A stretch of DNA of 64,000 nt, taken from assembly GCF_000427445.1 (NCBI RefSeq), contig NZ_KE386496.1, positions 2,336,506 to 2,400,505 of the forward strand. Direction: 5' to 3'. The notes below the pieces were generated by a model. The model saw nothing but the letters and a program-made list of their open reading frames with translations. It did no database searches and was not told the DNA's origin. Position numbers and translations under genes: made by a program. Every line of letters starts with the position of its first letter. Position 1 is the stretch's first letter. The stretch is from Methylocapsa acidiphila B2. GTDB lineage: Bacteria; Pseudomonadota; Alphaproteobacteria; Rhizobiales; Beijerinckiaceae. Below, one piece after another: positions 7,709 to 17,088 of the stretch.

Positions 7709-9717
7709 CCGCCGCCCCGACGCCCTCCGCAAACGCCGCGGAAGTCATCCTCTCCTATCATCAGCGCACCAAGCATCGGCTCGAACGCTATGCCGCGGGC
7801 CCTGAGACGCTCGATTGGTCGGAGCAGCCGAACCCTTTCCGCGAATATTCAGGTAGCGCGCGGATCCTGCTGCCGCTTGGGGGAGACGCGCTCAAGACCA
7901 CATTTTCGGATATTTACGCTAAGGAACATGGGTCCGCCGCGCCCCTCGCCCTCGATTCGCTCGGAATCTTGCTCCAGCTCTCCCTGGCGCTCGCCGCCTG
8001 GAAGGAATACGGCCCCGATCGATGGGCTGTGCGCTGCGCGCCGTCGAGCGGCAATTTGCATCCGACCGAGGCCTACGTCCTGGCCCGAAACATCGAAGGG
8101 CTGACTGACGGCGTCCATCATTATGTGAGCCTTGATCATAGCCTCGAGCTTCGCCGCACATTCGCCGCGACGGCAAAGGTCGAGCCGCAGCTCTGGATCG
8201 GCCTTTCCTCAATCCACTGGCGCGAAGCCTGGAAATATGGCGAGCGGGCTTTTCGCTACTGTCAGCTCGACGTCGGCCATGCAATCGGCGCCTTGCGCTA
8301 TGCCGCTGGCGTCCTCGGCTGGAAGGCCGAGATGCTCGAGTCGCTCGGCAGCCGGGACGTCGCGGCGCTCCTCGGGCTCGACCGCAACGAGGATTACGCC
8401 GGCGGCGCCGAGCGGGAGGCGCCCGACCTGATCCTGCGCATAGGCGCGACGCCGGGCGTCTCCCGCCTCACGGACGACGAGCCGGGCGTTTTTGCCGGCG
8501 AAGGCGCAAGCGATTGGCAGGGTCGCGCCAATATCCTCGACCGCCATCCAATGTATAAATGGCCGGTCATCGACGAGGCTTCGGCGGCGACGCGCAAGAC
8601 AGCCGCCGCGCCAGAGCCGCGCCATAGGGTGAACTATCCGCCCATAGGCCTCGGCTCGCCCGAGCCAGCCGCCGGCGTGATCCTAGGCCGGCGCAGCGCG
8701 CAAGGCTTTGATCGTAGCGCAAGCATGGGCTCCGGCGCCTTTTATCATCTGATCGACCGTTTGCTCGCCCGCAATGTCGCGCCTTGGGACGTCTGGAGCT
8801 ATGCGCCGCGCATCCATCCCATCTTCTTCATTCATCGCGTCGACGGGCTCGAGCCGGGCGTTTACGCGCTGGTGCGCAATCCCGACGCCGCGATGCGGCT
8901 ACGTCAGGCGATGCGGCCGGAATTTCTCTGGAAGCGCCCGGAGCATGTGCCGCCGCAGCTCGATTTCTATCAGTTGCTGCCGGGCGACTGCGCCAAGGCG
9001 GCGCGAACCCTGAACTGTCATCAGGCGATCGCCTCGGACGGCTGCTTCGCGCTCGGAATGCTCTGCGAGTTCGAGGAGATCGTTCGCGGCGAGCCTTGGC
9101 GCTACAAGCAATTGCATTGGGAGGCGGGCCTCCTCGGCCATGTGCTTTATCTCGAAGCCGAGACGCTGGGTTTTCGCGGCACCGGAATCGGCTGCTATTT
9201 CGACGATTCCTTGCATGAAATCCTAGGCTTAAAAGACGCGGCCTTCGCTTCGCTCTATCATTTCACCGTTGGCCGCGCCCTTGTGGACGCGCGGATCAGC
9301 ACCTTGCCGCCCTACGCCAATCGGAATGTCGCAAACCAGACACATCCCGAAGCTCAGGGATCTGACGCTAAATTAGGCGGCATGCATAAAGGAGAAGCAG
9401 CTATGGCCGAAGAAGCCAGTTTTGAAAGGATCGGCGTCGAAGCCGCCCGCGCCTTGATCGATGCCGGGGACGCCCTCGTGCTCGATATGCGCGACCCAGG
9501 CTCCTATGACGGCGGCCATATTGACGGCGCCGAGCATGTGACCGAAGCGAATATTTTCAACTTCCTGTCGGGAACGCCGAAGGACAAGCCAGTTCTGATC
9601 TACTGCTACCATGGCAACGCCAGCCAGGTTTACGCCAAGACATTCGCCGATTTTCGCTTCACCAAAGTCTACAGCCTCGACGGCGGCTATGAAGGCTGGA
9701 GGCAGCGCGGCGCATAG
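7705..9717 (+). CDS. SagB-type double nitroreductase fused to a C-terminal GlpE-like rhodanese
   Basis: A 670-aa fusion. Residues about 80-290 and 330-550 are two nitroreductase/SagB (ThcOx) domains, with CAPSSGNLHPTEAYV in the first and the SagB-type ending RISTLPPYANRN in the second. These normally bind FMN and oxidise azolines or other substrates. Residues about 570-668 form a rhodanese domain with the active loop CYHGNAS (C634), very like GlpE. Start 7705 overlaps the nifO-like gene. No stop separates the two parts, but AAAGGAG precedes an internal ATG at 9403. Role in nitrogen fixation is inferred from context only. Confidence 0.8.
   Translation: MTAAPTPSANAAEVILSYHQRTKHRLERYAAGPETLDWSEQPNPFREYSGSARILLPLGGDALKTTFSDIYAKEHGSAAPLALDSLGILLQLSLALAAWKEYGPDRWAVRCAPSSGNLHPTEAYVLARNIEGLTDGVHHYVSLDHSLELRRTFAATAKVEPQLWIGLSSIHWREAWKYGERAFRYCQLDVGHAIGALRYAAGVLGWKAEMLESLGSRDVAALLGLDRNEDYAGGAEREAPDLILRIGATPGVSRLTDDEPGVFAGEGASDWQGRANILDRHPMYKWPVIDEASAATRKTAAAPEPRHRVNYPPIGLGSPEPAAGVILGRRSAQGFDRSASMGSGAFYHLIDRLLARNVAPWDVWSYAPRIHPIFFIHRVDGLEPGVYALVRNPDAAMRLRQAMRPEFLWKRPEHVPPQLDFYQLLPGDCAKAARTLNCHQAIASDGCFALGMLCEFEEIVRGEPWRYKQLHWEAGLLGHVLYLEAETLGFRGTGIGCYFDDSLHEILGLKDAAFASLYHFTVGRALVDARISTLPPYANRNVANQTHPEAQGSDAKLGGMHKGEAAMAEEASFERIGVEAARALIDAGDALVLDMRDPGSYDGGHIDGAEHVTEANIFNFLSGTPKDKPVLIYCYHGNASQVYAKTFADFRFTKVYSLDGGYEGWRQRGA
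9403..9717 (+). CDS. Possible separately translated GlpE-like rhodanese (internal start)
   Basis: Within the SagB fusion an ATG at 9403 is preceded by AAAGGAGAAGCAGCT, one of the stronger Shine-Dalgarno sequences in the window. Initiation here would give a 104-aa single-domain thiosulfate sulfurtransferase almost exactly the size of GlpE, with active Cys at residue 68. It is either an internal translation product or the remnant of a once separate gene whose upstream stop was lost. Confidence 0.45.
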   Translation: MAEEASFERIGVEAARALIDAGDALVLDMRDPGSYDGGHIDGAEHVTEANIFNFLSGTPKDKPVLIYCYHGNASQVYAKTFADFRFTKVYSLDGGYEGWRQRGA

Positions 9718-9785
9718 CTCCACCGGAGCCCTTCCGCTCTGGTCGAGCAGAACCGACGTCGCGAGCGTGGCAAATCGGCTTTCGC

Positions 9786-10445
9786 TCAGATAGCCACGCC
9801 GGGCCGGGACCCGCTGCCTGTGACGGCTATCGCCGCCGAGACTTTCTCGATCAGGAGGACATGGTCGTTTGTGAGCGCGTCCTCCCCATCGATGAATTTT
9901 TGGATCAATAATTCCCGGGCGCGCTCGATCTCCGCTTCGATGATTTTCAGATCCTGCTTCAAGGCGCCGGTCTGCTTCCGGCGACGAACATACGCCTCCA
10001 CGCCTTGATCGAACGCCTCAAGCCTGCCCCAATTGGTCAGGGCGGATCCATTGGAGCGCGTGGTCGAGAGACTTTTATATTGCGCGAATTTTTTCGCGGA
10101 ATGGCTGAATTCCCGCGCCTGCTTCGGCGTGAGCCCTTCAGCTTTCAGCGCGCGATAGCGCCTCGTCGCGGCGGAGGCGGGATAATCCGGGCCATAAGGC
10201 GCATCGGATAAGGTTCGGCCCTTAGCGATGGTTTCCAGGGCGCAGTCGGCGACCAATGCAGCGCTTTCGCCCCGAACCGCGGTCGGAGGACTGGTCGGCA
10301 GACTTGGCGGACAACTTGGCGAAGAGGGTGCGACAGCCGGCGCCGCGGCGCTTTGCTGGTCGCCGACGAAGGGCGCGCTGAGGATCTCGGCGACGCCCTC
10401 CAGGGTCTTTTTGACAAAGGATCCGAATGTTCCGAAGGCGCTCAT
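9786..10445 (-). CDS. Hypothetical protein
   Basis: 219 aa, no family recognised. There is a Pro/Ala/Ser-rich low-complexity stretch (residues 33-58), then a basic helical segment with GLTPKQAREFSHSAKKFAQ, and a charged, probably coiled-coil C-terminus (about 140-200). No signal peptide or membrane segment. Convergent with the nif-linked operon, so it probably marks its border. The start at 10445 has no strong RBS. The reading frame is supported by length and by codon bias like its neighbours. Confidence 0.55.
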   Translation of the reverse strand: MSAFGTFGSFVKKTLEGVAEILSAPFVGDQQSAAAPAVAPSSPSCPPSLPTSPPTAVRGESAALVADCALETIAKGRTLSDAPYGPDYPASAATRRYRALKAEGLTPKQAREFSHSAKKFAQYKSLSTTRSNGSALTNWGRLEAFDQGVEAYVRRRKQTGALKQDLKIIEAEIERARELLIQKFIDGEDALTNDHVLLIEKVSAAIAVTGSGSRPGVAI

Positions 10446-10886
10446 CGCAGTTCATGCCTTTGAAGAAAAGCTGCAGGAATACGCTGATCACGCAACCGCC
10501 GCGTCACGCGGCCTCCTCCCAGAACGAGATCGATTTTTTTGTTTGGGCCCTTATCCGGGCGCCATAGGTGGTCGCGGAAATCGGACGACCGGACCGAAGC
10601 CCCGTTAGCCTTACGCGCTGTTCGCGGCTTTCAAATGACGAGAGCGCTGCCGAACCTGCGCCGGTCCCGCTTCCGTCCAACGCGCGAGGGATGCGACGCA
10701 AGATCCGTCGCCGATGAAAATGCGACGGTGCGAACGTCTCCGCGACTTCCGACGCATCTGATCCTATCGTCATTCAGGCTAACATGATTCTTGCGCAAGG
10801 AAGCGACGAAGTTCGCGCTGAATCTATTGTCCACAACGATCGACGCGCCCATGGACGAAATATGGACGAGATAAGGACAGCGAGAC
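10446..10886. other. Intergenic region between a hypothetical gene and mutM
   Basis: Divergent spacer of 441 bp that should hold the promoters of both flanking genes. Short open frames here have no RBS or recognisable product. I see no RNA gene or clear operator. Confidence 0.5.
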
Positions 10887-11759
10887 GTGCCGGAACTGCC
10901 TGAGGTCGAGACGGTTCGACGCGGACTCGAGCCCGCCATCTTGGGCGCGCGGCTGATCCGCATCGAGCAGAGGCGGCCGGACCTGCGCTTTCCCTTTCCC
11001 GAGAATTTCGCCGAACGTCTCGCCGGCCGGCGTGTGGAGGCGCTCGGACGCCGCGCGAAATATCTCCTGGCTGATCTCGACGACGCGCAGGTTCTCGTGA
11101 TGCATCTCGGCATGTCGGGATCGTTTCGAATTCACGCAAGCGAGGCTGAAACAGCCGTTGGTCCCGCCGCGGCTAAGAACCCCGCCCATGATCATGTCGT
11201 CTTCGAATTCTCCAACGGCGCGCGGGTCACCTATAATGATCCGCGCCGGTTCGGCTTCATGTTGCTGATCCGTCGCGCCGAGTTCGCCGCCCACCCGCTC
11301 TTCAAGGCCATCGGCCTCGAGCCTCTCGGCAATGAGCTGGACGGACAAACGCTGGCGGCCCTTTTCGCAGGAAAAGCGACATCGCTGAAAGCGGCGCTTC
11401 TCGATCAAAGCCTGATCGCGGGCCTCGGCAATATTTATGTCTGCGAGGCGCTCCACCGCGCTGGGCTGTCGCCGCGCCGCGCCGCTGGCGGCCTCGCCCG
11501 CAAGGATGGGACAGCCGGCCAGCGCGCCCATGTCCTCGCCAGAGTCATTCGCGAAGTTCTGGAGGAGGCCGTCGCAGCTGGCGGCTCGTCGCTGCGAGAC
11601 CATCGCCAAGCCAATGGAACGCTCGGCTATTTTCAGCATAGCTTTCGCGTCTATGACCGCGCGGGAAGCCCCTGCCCCAAGCCGGGCTGCGGCGGAACGA
11701 TCGAGCGCATCGTGCAATCCGGCCGTGCGACCTTCTATTGCAGCTCATGCCAGAGATAG
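10887..11759 (+). CDS. mutM: Formamidopyrimidine-DNA glycosylase (MutM/Fpg)
   Basis: Base-excision repair enzyme that removes 8-oxoguanine and ring-opened purines. It starts with GTG giving the invariant PELPEVE after Met; the Pro2 amine is the catalytic nucleophile and Glu3 the acid. AAGGA precedes the start. Also seen: the GRRAKYLL Lys loop, [23 protein letters not shown], and a C-terminal zinc finger built from CPKPGC and CSSC. Full length at 290 aa. Confidence 0.97.
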   Translation: MPELPEVETVRRGLEPAILGARLIRIEQRRPDLRFPFPENFAERLAGRRVEALGRRAKYLLADLDDAQVLVMHLGMSGSFRIHASEAETAVGPAAAKNPAHDHVVFEFSNGARVTYNDPRRFGFMLLIRRAEFAAHPLFKAIGLEPLGNELDGQTLAALFAGKATSLKAALLDQSLIAGLGNIYVCEALHRAGLSPRRAAGGLARKDGTAGQRAHVLARVIREVLEEAVAAGGSSLRDHRQANGTLGYFQHSFRVYDRAGSPCPKPGCGGTIERIVQSGRATFYCSSCQR

Positions 11760-11833
11760 AATGGCGGGCGGCGCAAGCGATCTGTTTCGGCGTTCACGTG
11801 CCGCCTCACGCCAATCCCTATCGGCATGTCGCT

Positions 11834-12649
11834 CTAATTATGCGCGACCTTAGCCGCTTTCGAGGATGAGCCGAGCACCACGACGCGGGTTCCGACCGGC
11901 GTCTTGCTATAGAGATCGATCACGTCCTGATTGATCATGCGGATGCAGCCGGAGGACACGCTTTGGCCGATGGTCCATGGCTCGACCGTGCCATGGATGC
12001 GAAACAGCGTGTCCTTATTGCCCTGCCAAAGATACATGGCGCGGGCGCCGAGCGGATTTTTCGGCCCGCCGTGCATCCCCTCGCCGCTCTGCAGCGCGCT
12101 CATCACTTTCTTGAGTTCGGGCTTCCGCTCGATCATCTCCTTGGGCGGATACCAATCCGGCCATTCCTGCTTGCTCTTGATCGTCGCCTCGCCGGCCCAA
12201 ACAAAGCCTTCCTTGCCAACGCCGACGCCGTAGCGGGTCGCGCGGCCCCCTTCCTCGACATGGTAAAGATAGTGATGACCGGGATCGACGACGATTGTGC
12301 CGGGCGGCTCTTTCGTCACATAGGCGACATTGGCGCGCACGAAGGCCCGGTTGATCTCGGACGGCTTGACGGCGGGAACCGGAAAAGGCTCGCTAGGCAC
12401 GGCTCCATAGACGCCGCCGACGGTTTTTGTATCGGCGTCGGCGACCGCAACAGTCTCGTTCGTGTCCGGCGGCGCAAGCGGCGTCGTCTCCACGACCGCA
12501 GCGGGCGGCGGCGCTTGGGTAGGCGGCACGATCACGGGCGCGCCCGCCTGGAACGACGGATTGGGGTTCGTGCTCACGCAGCCGGCGAGCCCCAGTGCAG
12601 CCGAAGCCGTGGCTCCCGCGATGACAATGCGGCGGTTCAGATCAGGCAT
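11834..12649 (-). CDS. Exported L,D-transpeptidase (YkuD family), probable lipoprotein
   Basis: Peptidoglycan cross-linking or lipoprotein-anchoring enzyme of the periplasm. The start at 12649 (MPDLNRRIVIAG) gives a signal peptide ending in LGLAGC, a lipobox with C24; the upstream frame to 12727 adds 26 residues without features. Residues about 30-100 are a Pro/Ala/Thr-rich linker. The YkuD domain ends with the catalytic His and Cys motif (FRIHGT and SVSSGCIRM). 271 aa. Convergent with mutM. Confidence 0.9.
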   Translation of the reverse strand: MPDLNRRIVIAGATASAALGLAGCVSTNPNPSFQAGAPVIVPPTQAPPPAAVVETTPLAPPDTNETVAVADADTKTVGGVYGAVPSEPFPVPAVKPSEINRAFVRANVAYVTKEPPGTIVVDPGHHYLYHVEEGGRATRYGVGVGKEGFVWAGEATIKSKQEWPDWYPPKEMIERKPELKKVMSALQSGEGMHGGPKNPLGARAMYLWQGNKDTLFRIHGTVEPWTIGQSVSSGCIRMINQDVIDLYSKTPVGTRVVVLGSSSKAAKVAHN

Positions 12650-12816
12650 GGCGCGTCCGCTGGTGTAAAGGGGCTCAAGGTTGAACTTTAGCCGAGATGC
12701 CGTCGGGCCGATATTGCTCGAATGCAACGGTTCCAGCTTTTCTGCTCCGACGCGAGGCGCTCCTTAGGCGCAGGGCGCACCCAATCTCAAAAAAGCTCTT
12801 GCCATTTCGCATTTCA

Positions 12817-12841
12817 GATATATCTTTATCTTAGATATATC
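12817..12841. promoter_or_regulatory. Tandem GATATATC palindromes, likely PadR/YqjI operator
   Basis: Two copies of AGATATATC (12816-12824 and 12833-12841), each holding the perfect 8-bp palindrome GATATATC, spaced 17 bp apart. A third partial ATATC lies at 12856-12860. They sit 44-70 bp upstream of the regulator start at 12885 in an AT-rich patch, which suits autorepression. Confidence 0.6.
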
Positions 12842-12884
12842 GAGATACGGTCTTTATATCGATCAACCCAAAGAGAGAGCACAC

Positions 12885-13454
12885 ATGAGATTTCACCCCT
12901 TTTTTCATGCGTTTGCACATGGCGATGGCCACCGTGGACGCGAATTTCCCGGCCCACATGGCCTGTTTCGACGCCATGAGCATTTCGGCGGCCGCAAGCG
13001 CATGTTCGAGCAGGGCGACCTGCGTTTCGTCGTGCTGAAGCTGATTTCCGAAAAGCCCTCGCATGGCTATGAAATCATCAAGGCGATCGAGGAGCGCCTT
13101 GGAGGCGCCTATGCGCCGAGCCCGGGGATCATCTATCCGACCCTGACCCTGCTCGAAGAAATGGGCGCGATCCGCGTCCAAGAGACGGAGGGTCCCCGCA
13201 AGCTCTATGCGATCACGCCTGAAGGCGAGGATATCCTGCGGCGCAACGAGGCCGCTGTCCAAGCGATTTTCGGCCGCATGGCGGAAGTCGGCGCGCGGCA
13301 CGGCGGAGGTCCCGCTCCGGACGTCATCCGCGGGATGGAGAATTTAAAGACCGCCTTGCGCTTGAGGATTTCACGCGGTCCGCTCAGCGGCGAGCAATCA
13401 GCCGAGATCGCCAATATCTTGGACTCGGCCGCCAAAGCTGTCGAGGCGGTGTGA
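12885..13454 (+). CDS. PadR-family transcriptional repressor, YqjI-like with His-rich N-terminus
   Basis: 189-aa winged-helix regulator. The first 35 residues carry seven His (H4, H8, H12, H16, H25, H31, H33), as in the nickel-responsive YqjI group. The PadR core follows: GDLRFVVLKLISEKPSHGYE, then APSPGIIYPTLTLLEE and the wing GPRKLYAITPEG. The rest is a helical dimerisation arm. E. coli YqjI represses a ferric reductase gene and itself; no such target is next door, so autoregulation is the clear local prediction. Metal specificity is inferred from the His-rich tail. Confidence 0.9.
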   Translation: MRFHPFFHAFAHGDGHRGREFPGPHGLFRRHEHFGGRKRMFEQGDLRFVVLKLISEKPSHGYEIIKAIEERLGGAYAPSPGIIYPTLTLLEEMGAIRVQETEGPRKLYAITPEGEDILRRNEAAVQAIFGRMAEVGARHGGGPAPDVIRGMENLKTALRLRISRGPLSGEQSAEIANILDSAAKAVEAV

Positions 13455-13590
13455 TCGCCGATCAGGCCGCAGCTGAATGGGACGCACTCTAGAGCAGGAT
13501 GCCTTCAGCTGGAATCGCCGCCAAAATCGGCGGAACCTGAGACATTGCGGCCGTTGACGCTTGCCGAAGGCAGCCCTTGAACCACGGCCG

Positions 13591-14355
13591 TCAGCGATGC
13601 AGCTCTGCTTCATTCGCCGGACGGCATGGTTGGGCTCTTTCCCTTCTAGAAGGCAGCGCCCATCTCAGCGCATCTGGCAGCGTAAGGCTCCAAGCTGTGA
13701 AATCGTGCCCTCCGTCAAACTCGACATAACGAGGGTGGTAGCCGTGTCGTAGCAATGCGTCTCGAAACCGCTTCACCCCTTCGATCTGGGAGATGACCTG
13801 CAAAACATCCTCTTTGTGCAGAACGTTCTCCTGTATCTCTTGAAGACCGACATCCAAGTAAAATTCTGTTTTTGGCTTGGGATCCAGTTTCTCGAAATAT
13901 TCGATAATCCAACAATCGTTTGACCAGAACGAGCCGGACTGGGCAATCACTTTCGTGAATCGGGATTGATTCATCATCGACACATAAGCCGCGGCCAATC
14001 CTGTATAGCTCAGACCCGCGATAACACGCTCCCTGGCTCCGAGCGCGCTAGGATAGGCTCCCTCAAGCCACGGAAATAATTCATCTTCGATGAACTGCGC
14101 GAACGGTGCGTGGCAGGGACACTCCACCCACCGGGAAGCGGCGCTTTCCATTGAGACAAAGACAAAAAGTGAACTGTCGATGTCACCGTTGGAATCTAGG
14201 GCGTCGATGATCGAAGTCGCGCCAACACGGTCTCTGTAAAGCTCCGCGTCCAGAAACACCGTCACGTTCGTGGCCCAATGCTCTGGCTCACGCACCCATA
14301 TCGCCCGCTCATTCGCAAGGTGGACGCTCTTTAACGTGTGCTGGGTTTCTTTCAT
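13591..14355 (-). CDS. Putative esterase of the Fes/IroE (enterochelin esterase-like) family
   Basis: 254-aa alpha/beta hydrolase without the N-terminal Fes domain and without a signal peptide. The nucleophile elbow is GLSYTG (S116) and the C-terminal His lies in GGHDFTAW (H217). The region LFPWLEGAYP matches the esterase-D/IroE group. Such enzymes cleave siderophore esters or other acyl esters. No siderophore gene is nearby. Base composition is visibly less GC-rich than its neighbours, which hints at later acquisition. Confidence 0.78.
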   Translation of the reverse strand: MKETQHTLKSVHLANERAIWVREPEHWATNVTVFLDAELYRDRVGATSIIDALDSNGDIDSSLFVFVSMESAASRWVECPCHAPFAQFIEDELFPWLEGAYPSALGARERVIAGLSYTGLAAAYVSMMNQSRFTKVIAQSGSFWSNDCWIIEYFEKLDPKPKTEFYLDVGLQEIQENVLHKEDVLQVISQIEGVKRFRDALLRHGYHPRYVEFDGGHDFTAWSLTLPDALRWALPSRRERAQPCRPANEAELHR

Positions 14356-14903
14356 TTTTTGCCCGGCTTTATATTAGCGGACATAAATATCGGCTCAATT
14401 CCTGGAGGGCCGTATATTTCCCGACTATGACTGAACCAGTATTGCGAAGGGCTGCTTTTGGCTTAACCGCGCCGTTGAACTGCGAGTGCGCCATCGCACA
14501 TGCGGCAGGCGCCCATCTTAACCGCAAAACATCGCATCAAGCGCAAAAGTCCGGATTGAATCCGTCGGACAATGTCAGATTTCGCCCTTCAGCTCACGGC
14601 CGGTATGATCGGCGAGACGGCCGCGATTCTGTCAAGGATGCGAAGCATCGGCTGCGCCGGCGCGAGCTTTAGCTCGCGTCCTTGACAGGATCGACCCGCT
14701 CGCCAAACTCGCAGCCGAGAAATGAATGGCGCATTGCTATTTCTCGGCGGCAGCGTCCGAAATCCCAACGCCAACCTGTAGCCCTTTTACTGCAGAGCGC
14801 GTTCCGATTGGATGGATTCGTCCAATCGAAAAGAACAGGCTCCAGTTCAATCAGCTGGAGCCTGTTCTGATCGAAAAAGTCGATCAACCTTTTCGGAAGA
14901 TGT
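14356..14903. other. Intergenic region with a repeat/hairpin element
   Basis: 548 bp between convergent-facing esterase upstream sequence and the end of typA. It contains the palindromic repeat at 14795-14867 (listed separately). The remainder shows only short frames without ribosome binding sites. Confidence 0.5.
14795..14867. repeat. Dispersed palindromic element copy 1, with a 13-bp hairpin downstream of typA
   Basis: AGAGCGCGTTCCGATTGGA introduces a stem (CGATTGGA 14805-14812 with TCCAATCG 14821-14828). Next comes a perfect 13-bp hairpin: GAACAGGCTCCAG 14833-14845 pairs with 14855-14867 across a 9-nt loop. Read on the minus strand the second stem is followed by TTTT, so it could end the typA transcript. 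A closely related element lies at 16997-17045. Confidence 0.7.
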
Positions 14904-16724
14904 CTAGGCGCTCTCCTTCGCGCGCACGGCGCGCTTGCGCTCATTGGGGTCGAGATAGGTTTTGCGCAGACGGATCGACTTGGGCGTGACCTCAACGAGC
15001 TCGTCTTCCTCGATATAGGCGAGCGCCCTTTCCAGCGTCATCTTGATCGGCGGGGTGAGCCGCACCGCCTCATCCTTGCCGGCGGCGCGAATATTCGTCA
15101 GCTGCTTGCCCTTCAAGACGTTGATCTCAAGGTCGTTTTCGCGCGTATGCTCGCCGACGATCATGCCACGATAGACCTTCCAGCCCGGCTCGATCATCAT
15201 CGGGCCGCGATCCTCGAGCTTCCACATGGCGTAGGCGACCGACTCGCCATTGTCGTTCGAGATCAGAACGCCGTTGCGGCGCCCGGCGATCTCGCCCTTC
15301 CAAGGCGCATATTCATGAAACAGCCGGTTCATGATCGCCGTGCCGCGCGTATCCGTCAAAAGCTCGCCCTGATAGCCAATGAGGCCGCGCGTCGGCGCGT
15401 GGAACACAAGCCGCAGACGATTGCCGCCGGACGGACGCATCTCGATCATCTCGGCCTTGCGCTCGGCCATCTTCTGCACGACGACGCCGGAATGCTCCTC
15501 GTCGACGTCGATCACGACCTCCTCGATCGGCTCGAGCAGTTGCTTGCCGCTTTCATCCTTCTGGAAGACGACCTTCGGCCGCGAGACGCCGAGCTCGAAA
15601 CCCTCCCGACGCATGGTCTCGATCAGGATCGCGAGCTGCAGCTCACCCCGGCCTGAGACGATATAGGAATCCGAGCCGGGCGAATCCTCGACGCGCAGAG
15701 CGACATTGCCCTCGGCCTCCTTGTAAAGGCGATCGCGAATGACGCGACTCGTCACCTTGTCGCCTTCGGTTCCGGCAAGCGGCGAATCATTGACGAGGAA
15801 GGTCATCGACAAAGTCGGCGGGTCGATCGGCTGGGCCTGAAGAGGCACGGCGACGTCGGGCGCGCATAAAGTGTCGGCGACGTTGAATTTCTCGAGCCCG
15901 GCAATGGCCACGATGTCGCCCGCCTCGGCCTCGTCGATCGGGGTGCGCTCAATGCCGCGAAACGCCAGGATCTTGGACACCCTGCCCTGCTCGACGACAT
16001 TGCCGTTGCGGTCGAGGACCTTGACGCTCTGGTTCGGCTTCACCGAGCCGGCGAACACGCGGCCCGTGATCAAGCGGCCGAGATAGGGATTGGCCTCGAG
16101 CAGAGTGCCGAGCATGCGAAAGCCGCCCTCTTCGACGCGCGGCGGCGGCACGTGATCAAGGACGAGGTCGAACAAAGGCGCCATGCCGTCCTGCGGGCCG
16201 TCCGGGCTCGTCGCCATCCAGCCTTGCTTCGCCGAACCATAGAGGATCGGAAAATCGAGCTGCTCGTCGGTCGCGTCCAAGGCGGCGAAGAGATCGAAGA
16301 CCTCGTTGACCACCTCGGTGACGCGCGCGTCCGGCTTGTCGACTTTATTGACCGCGACGATCGGCCGAAGGCCGATCTTCAGCGCTTTGCCGACCACGAA
16401 TTTCGTCTGCGGCATCGGCCCTTCGGAAGCGTCGACGAGAACGATCGCGCCGTCGACCATCGAAAGGATGCGCTCCACCTCGCCGCCGAAATCCGCATGG
16501 CCGGGCGTGTCGACAATATTGATGCGCGCGTCCTTCCAGGCGATCGACGTCGCCTTGGCCATGATCGTGATGCCGCGCTCTTTCTCAAGATCGTTCGAAT
16601 CCATCACCCGCTCGGCGACGCGCTGATTTTCGCGAAACGCGCCCGATTGCTGGAGCAGGCGATCCACCAACGTCGTCTTGCCGTGGTCGACGTGGGCGAT
16701 AATAGCAATATTCCGAAGATTCAT
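14904..16724 (-). CDS. typA: Ribosome-associated translational GTPase TypA/BipA
   Basis: Translation-factor GTPase that binds the ribosome and helps 50S assembly and stress or cold adaptation. G1 is AHVDHGKTT (residues 10-18), the switch region [12 protein letters not shown]3 [12 protein letters not shown] and G4 NKVDKPDAR. The EF-G-like domains III and V and the BipA-specific C-terminus complete a full-length 606-aa protein. Single gene with a possible terminator hairpin about 40 nt downstream. Confidence 0.97.
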   Translation of the reverse strand: MNLRNIAIIAHVDHGKTTLVDRLLQQSGAFRENQRVAERVMDSNDLEKERGITIMAKATSIAWKDARINIVDTPGHADFGGEVERILSMVDGAIVLVDASEGPMPQTKFVVGKALKIGLRPIVAVNKVDKPDARVTEVVNEVFDLFAALDATDEQLDFPILYGSAKQGWMATSPDGPQDGMAPLFDLVLDHVPPPRVEEGGFRMLGTLLEANPYLGRLITGRVFAGSVKPNQSVKVLDRNGNVVEQGRVSKILAFRGIERTPIDEAEAGDIVAIAGLEKFNVADTLCAPDVAVPLQAQPIDPPTLSMTFLVNDSPLAGTEGDKVTSRVIRDRLYKEAEGNVALRVEDSPGSDSYIVSGRGELQLAILIETMRREGFELGVSRPKVVFQKDESGKQLLEPIEEVVIDVDEEHSGVVVQKMAERKAEMIEMRPSGGNRLRLVFHAPTRGLIGYQGELLTDTRGTAIMNRLFHEYAPWKGEIAGRRNGVLISNDNGESVAYAMWKLEDRGPMMIEPGWKVYRGMIVGEHTRENDLEINVLKGKQLTNIRAAGKDEAVRLTPPIKMTLERALAYIEEDELVEVTPKSIRLRKTYLDPNERKRAVRAKESA

Positions 16725-17088
16725 TGGTTCGCCATGTCTAATTTGAAGCCGCTGAAATCAAGCCGCAGGGATTTCCGGACAGATCTCGAATTTGGATGCG
16801 CACAACCCATCTGCGCCGAGGCGGCGCAGGGAAGCGCCCTCGCCCGGAGCCCGCGCACAATTCCCAAGGACGAGCTGGCGCGATGCTTGATATATGGGGC
16901 GGCGCTTTCGCAGTCGCAGCATCCCATATACGAAACCATTTGATTTGGAAACCTCTTATGCGCCGCTCGAACGAAGCCTTCATGAACGCGCAAGCTAGAG
17001 CGCGTTTCGATTGGACGCCGCCGTCCAATCGACAAGAACGCGCTCCCGATTGTTATGTTGGAGCATGTTCCAGGCGCTCAGGAGCCCT
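16725..17088. other. Intergenic region upstream of typA
   Basis: Divergent spacer of 364 bp holding the typA promoter region and repeat copy 2 at 16997-17045. No gene with a credible RBS and product is visible. Confidence 0.5.
16997..17045. repeat. Dispersed palindromic element copy 2
   Basis: GAGCGCGTT (16998-17006) pairs with AACGCGCTC (17037-17045), enclosing an inner perfect 10-bp stem CGATTGGACG (17008-17017) / CGTCCAATCG (17022-17031) with a 4-nt loop. The left arm matches copy 1 over AGAGCGCGTT-CGATTGGA. Confidence 0.75.

Noticed and set aside
10504-10773. Minus-strand frame of 89 codons between the hypothetical gene and mutM
   Set aside because: No RBS, Arg/Ser-rich composition typical of chance frames.
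10827-10836. DnaA-box-like TTGTCCACAA upstream of mutM
   Set aside because: Single imperfect match with no cluster, AT-rich unwinding region or origin-linked genes.
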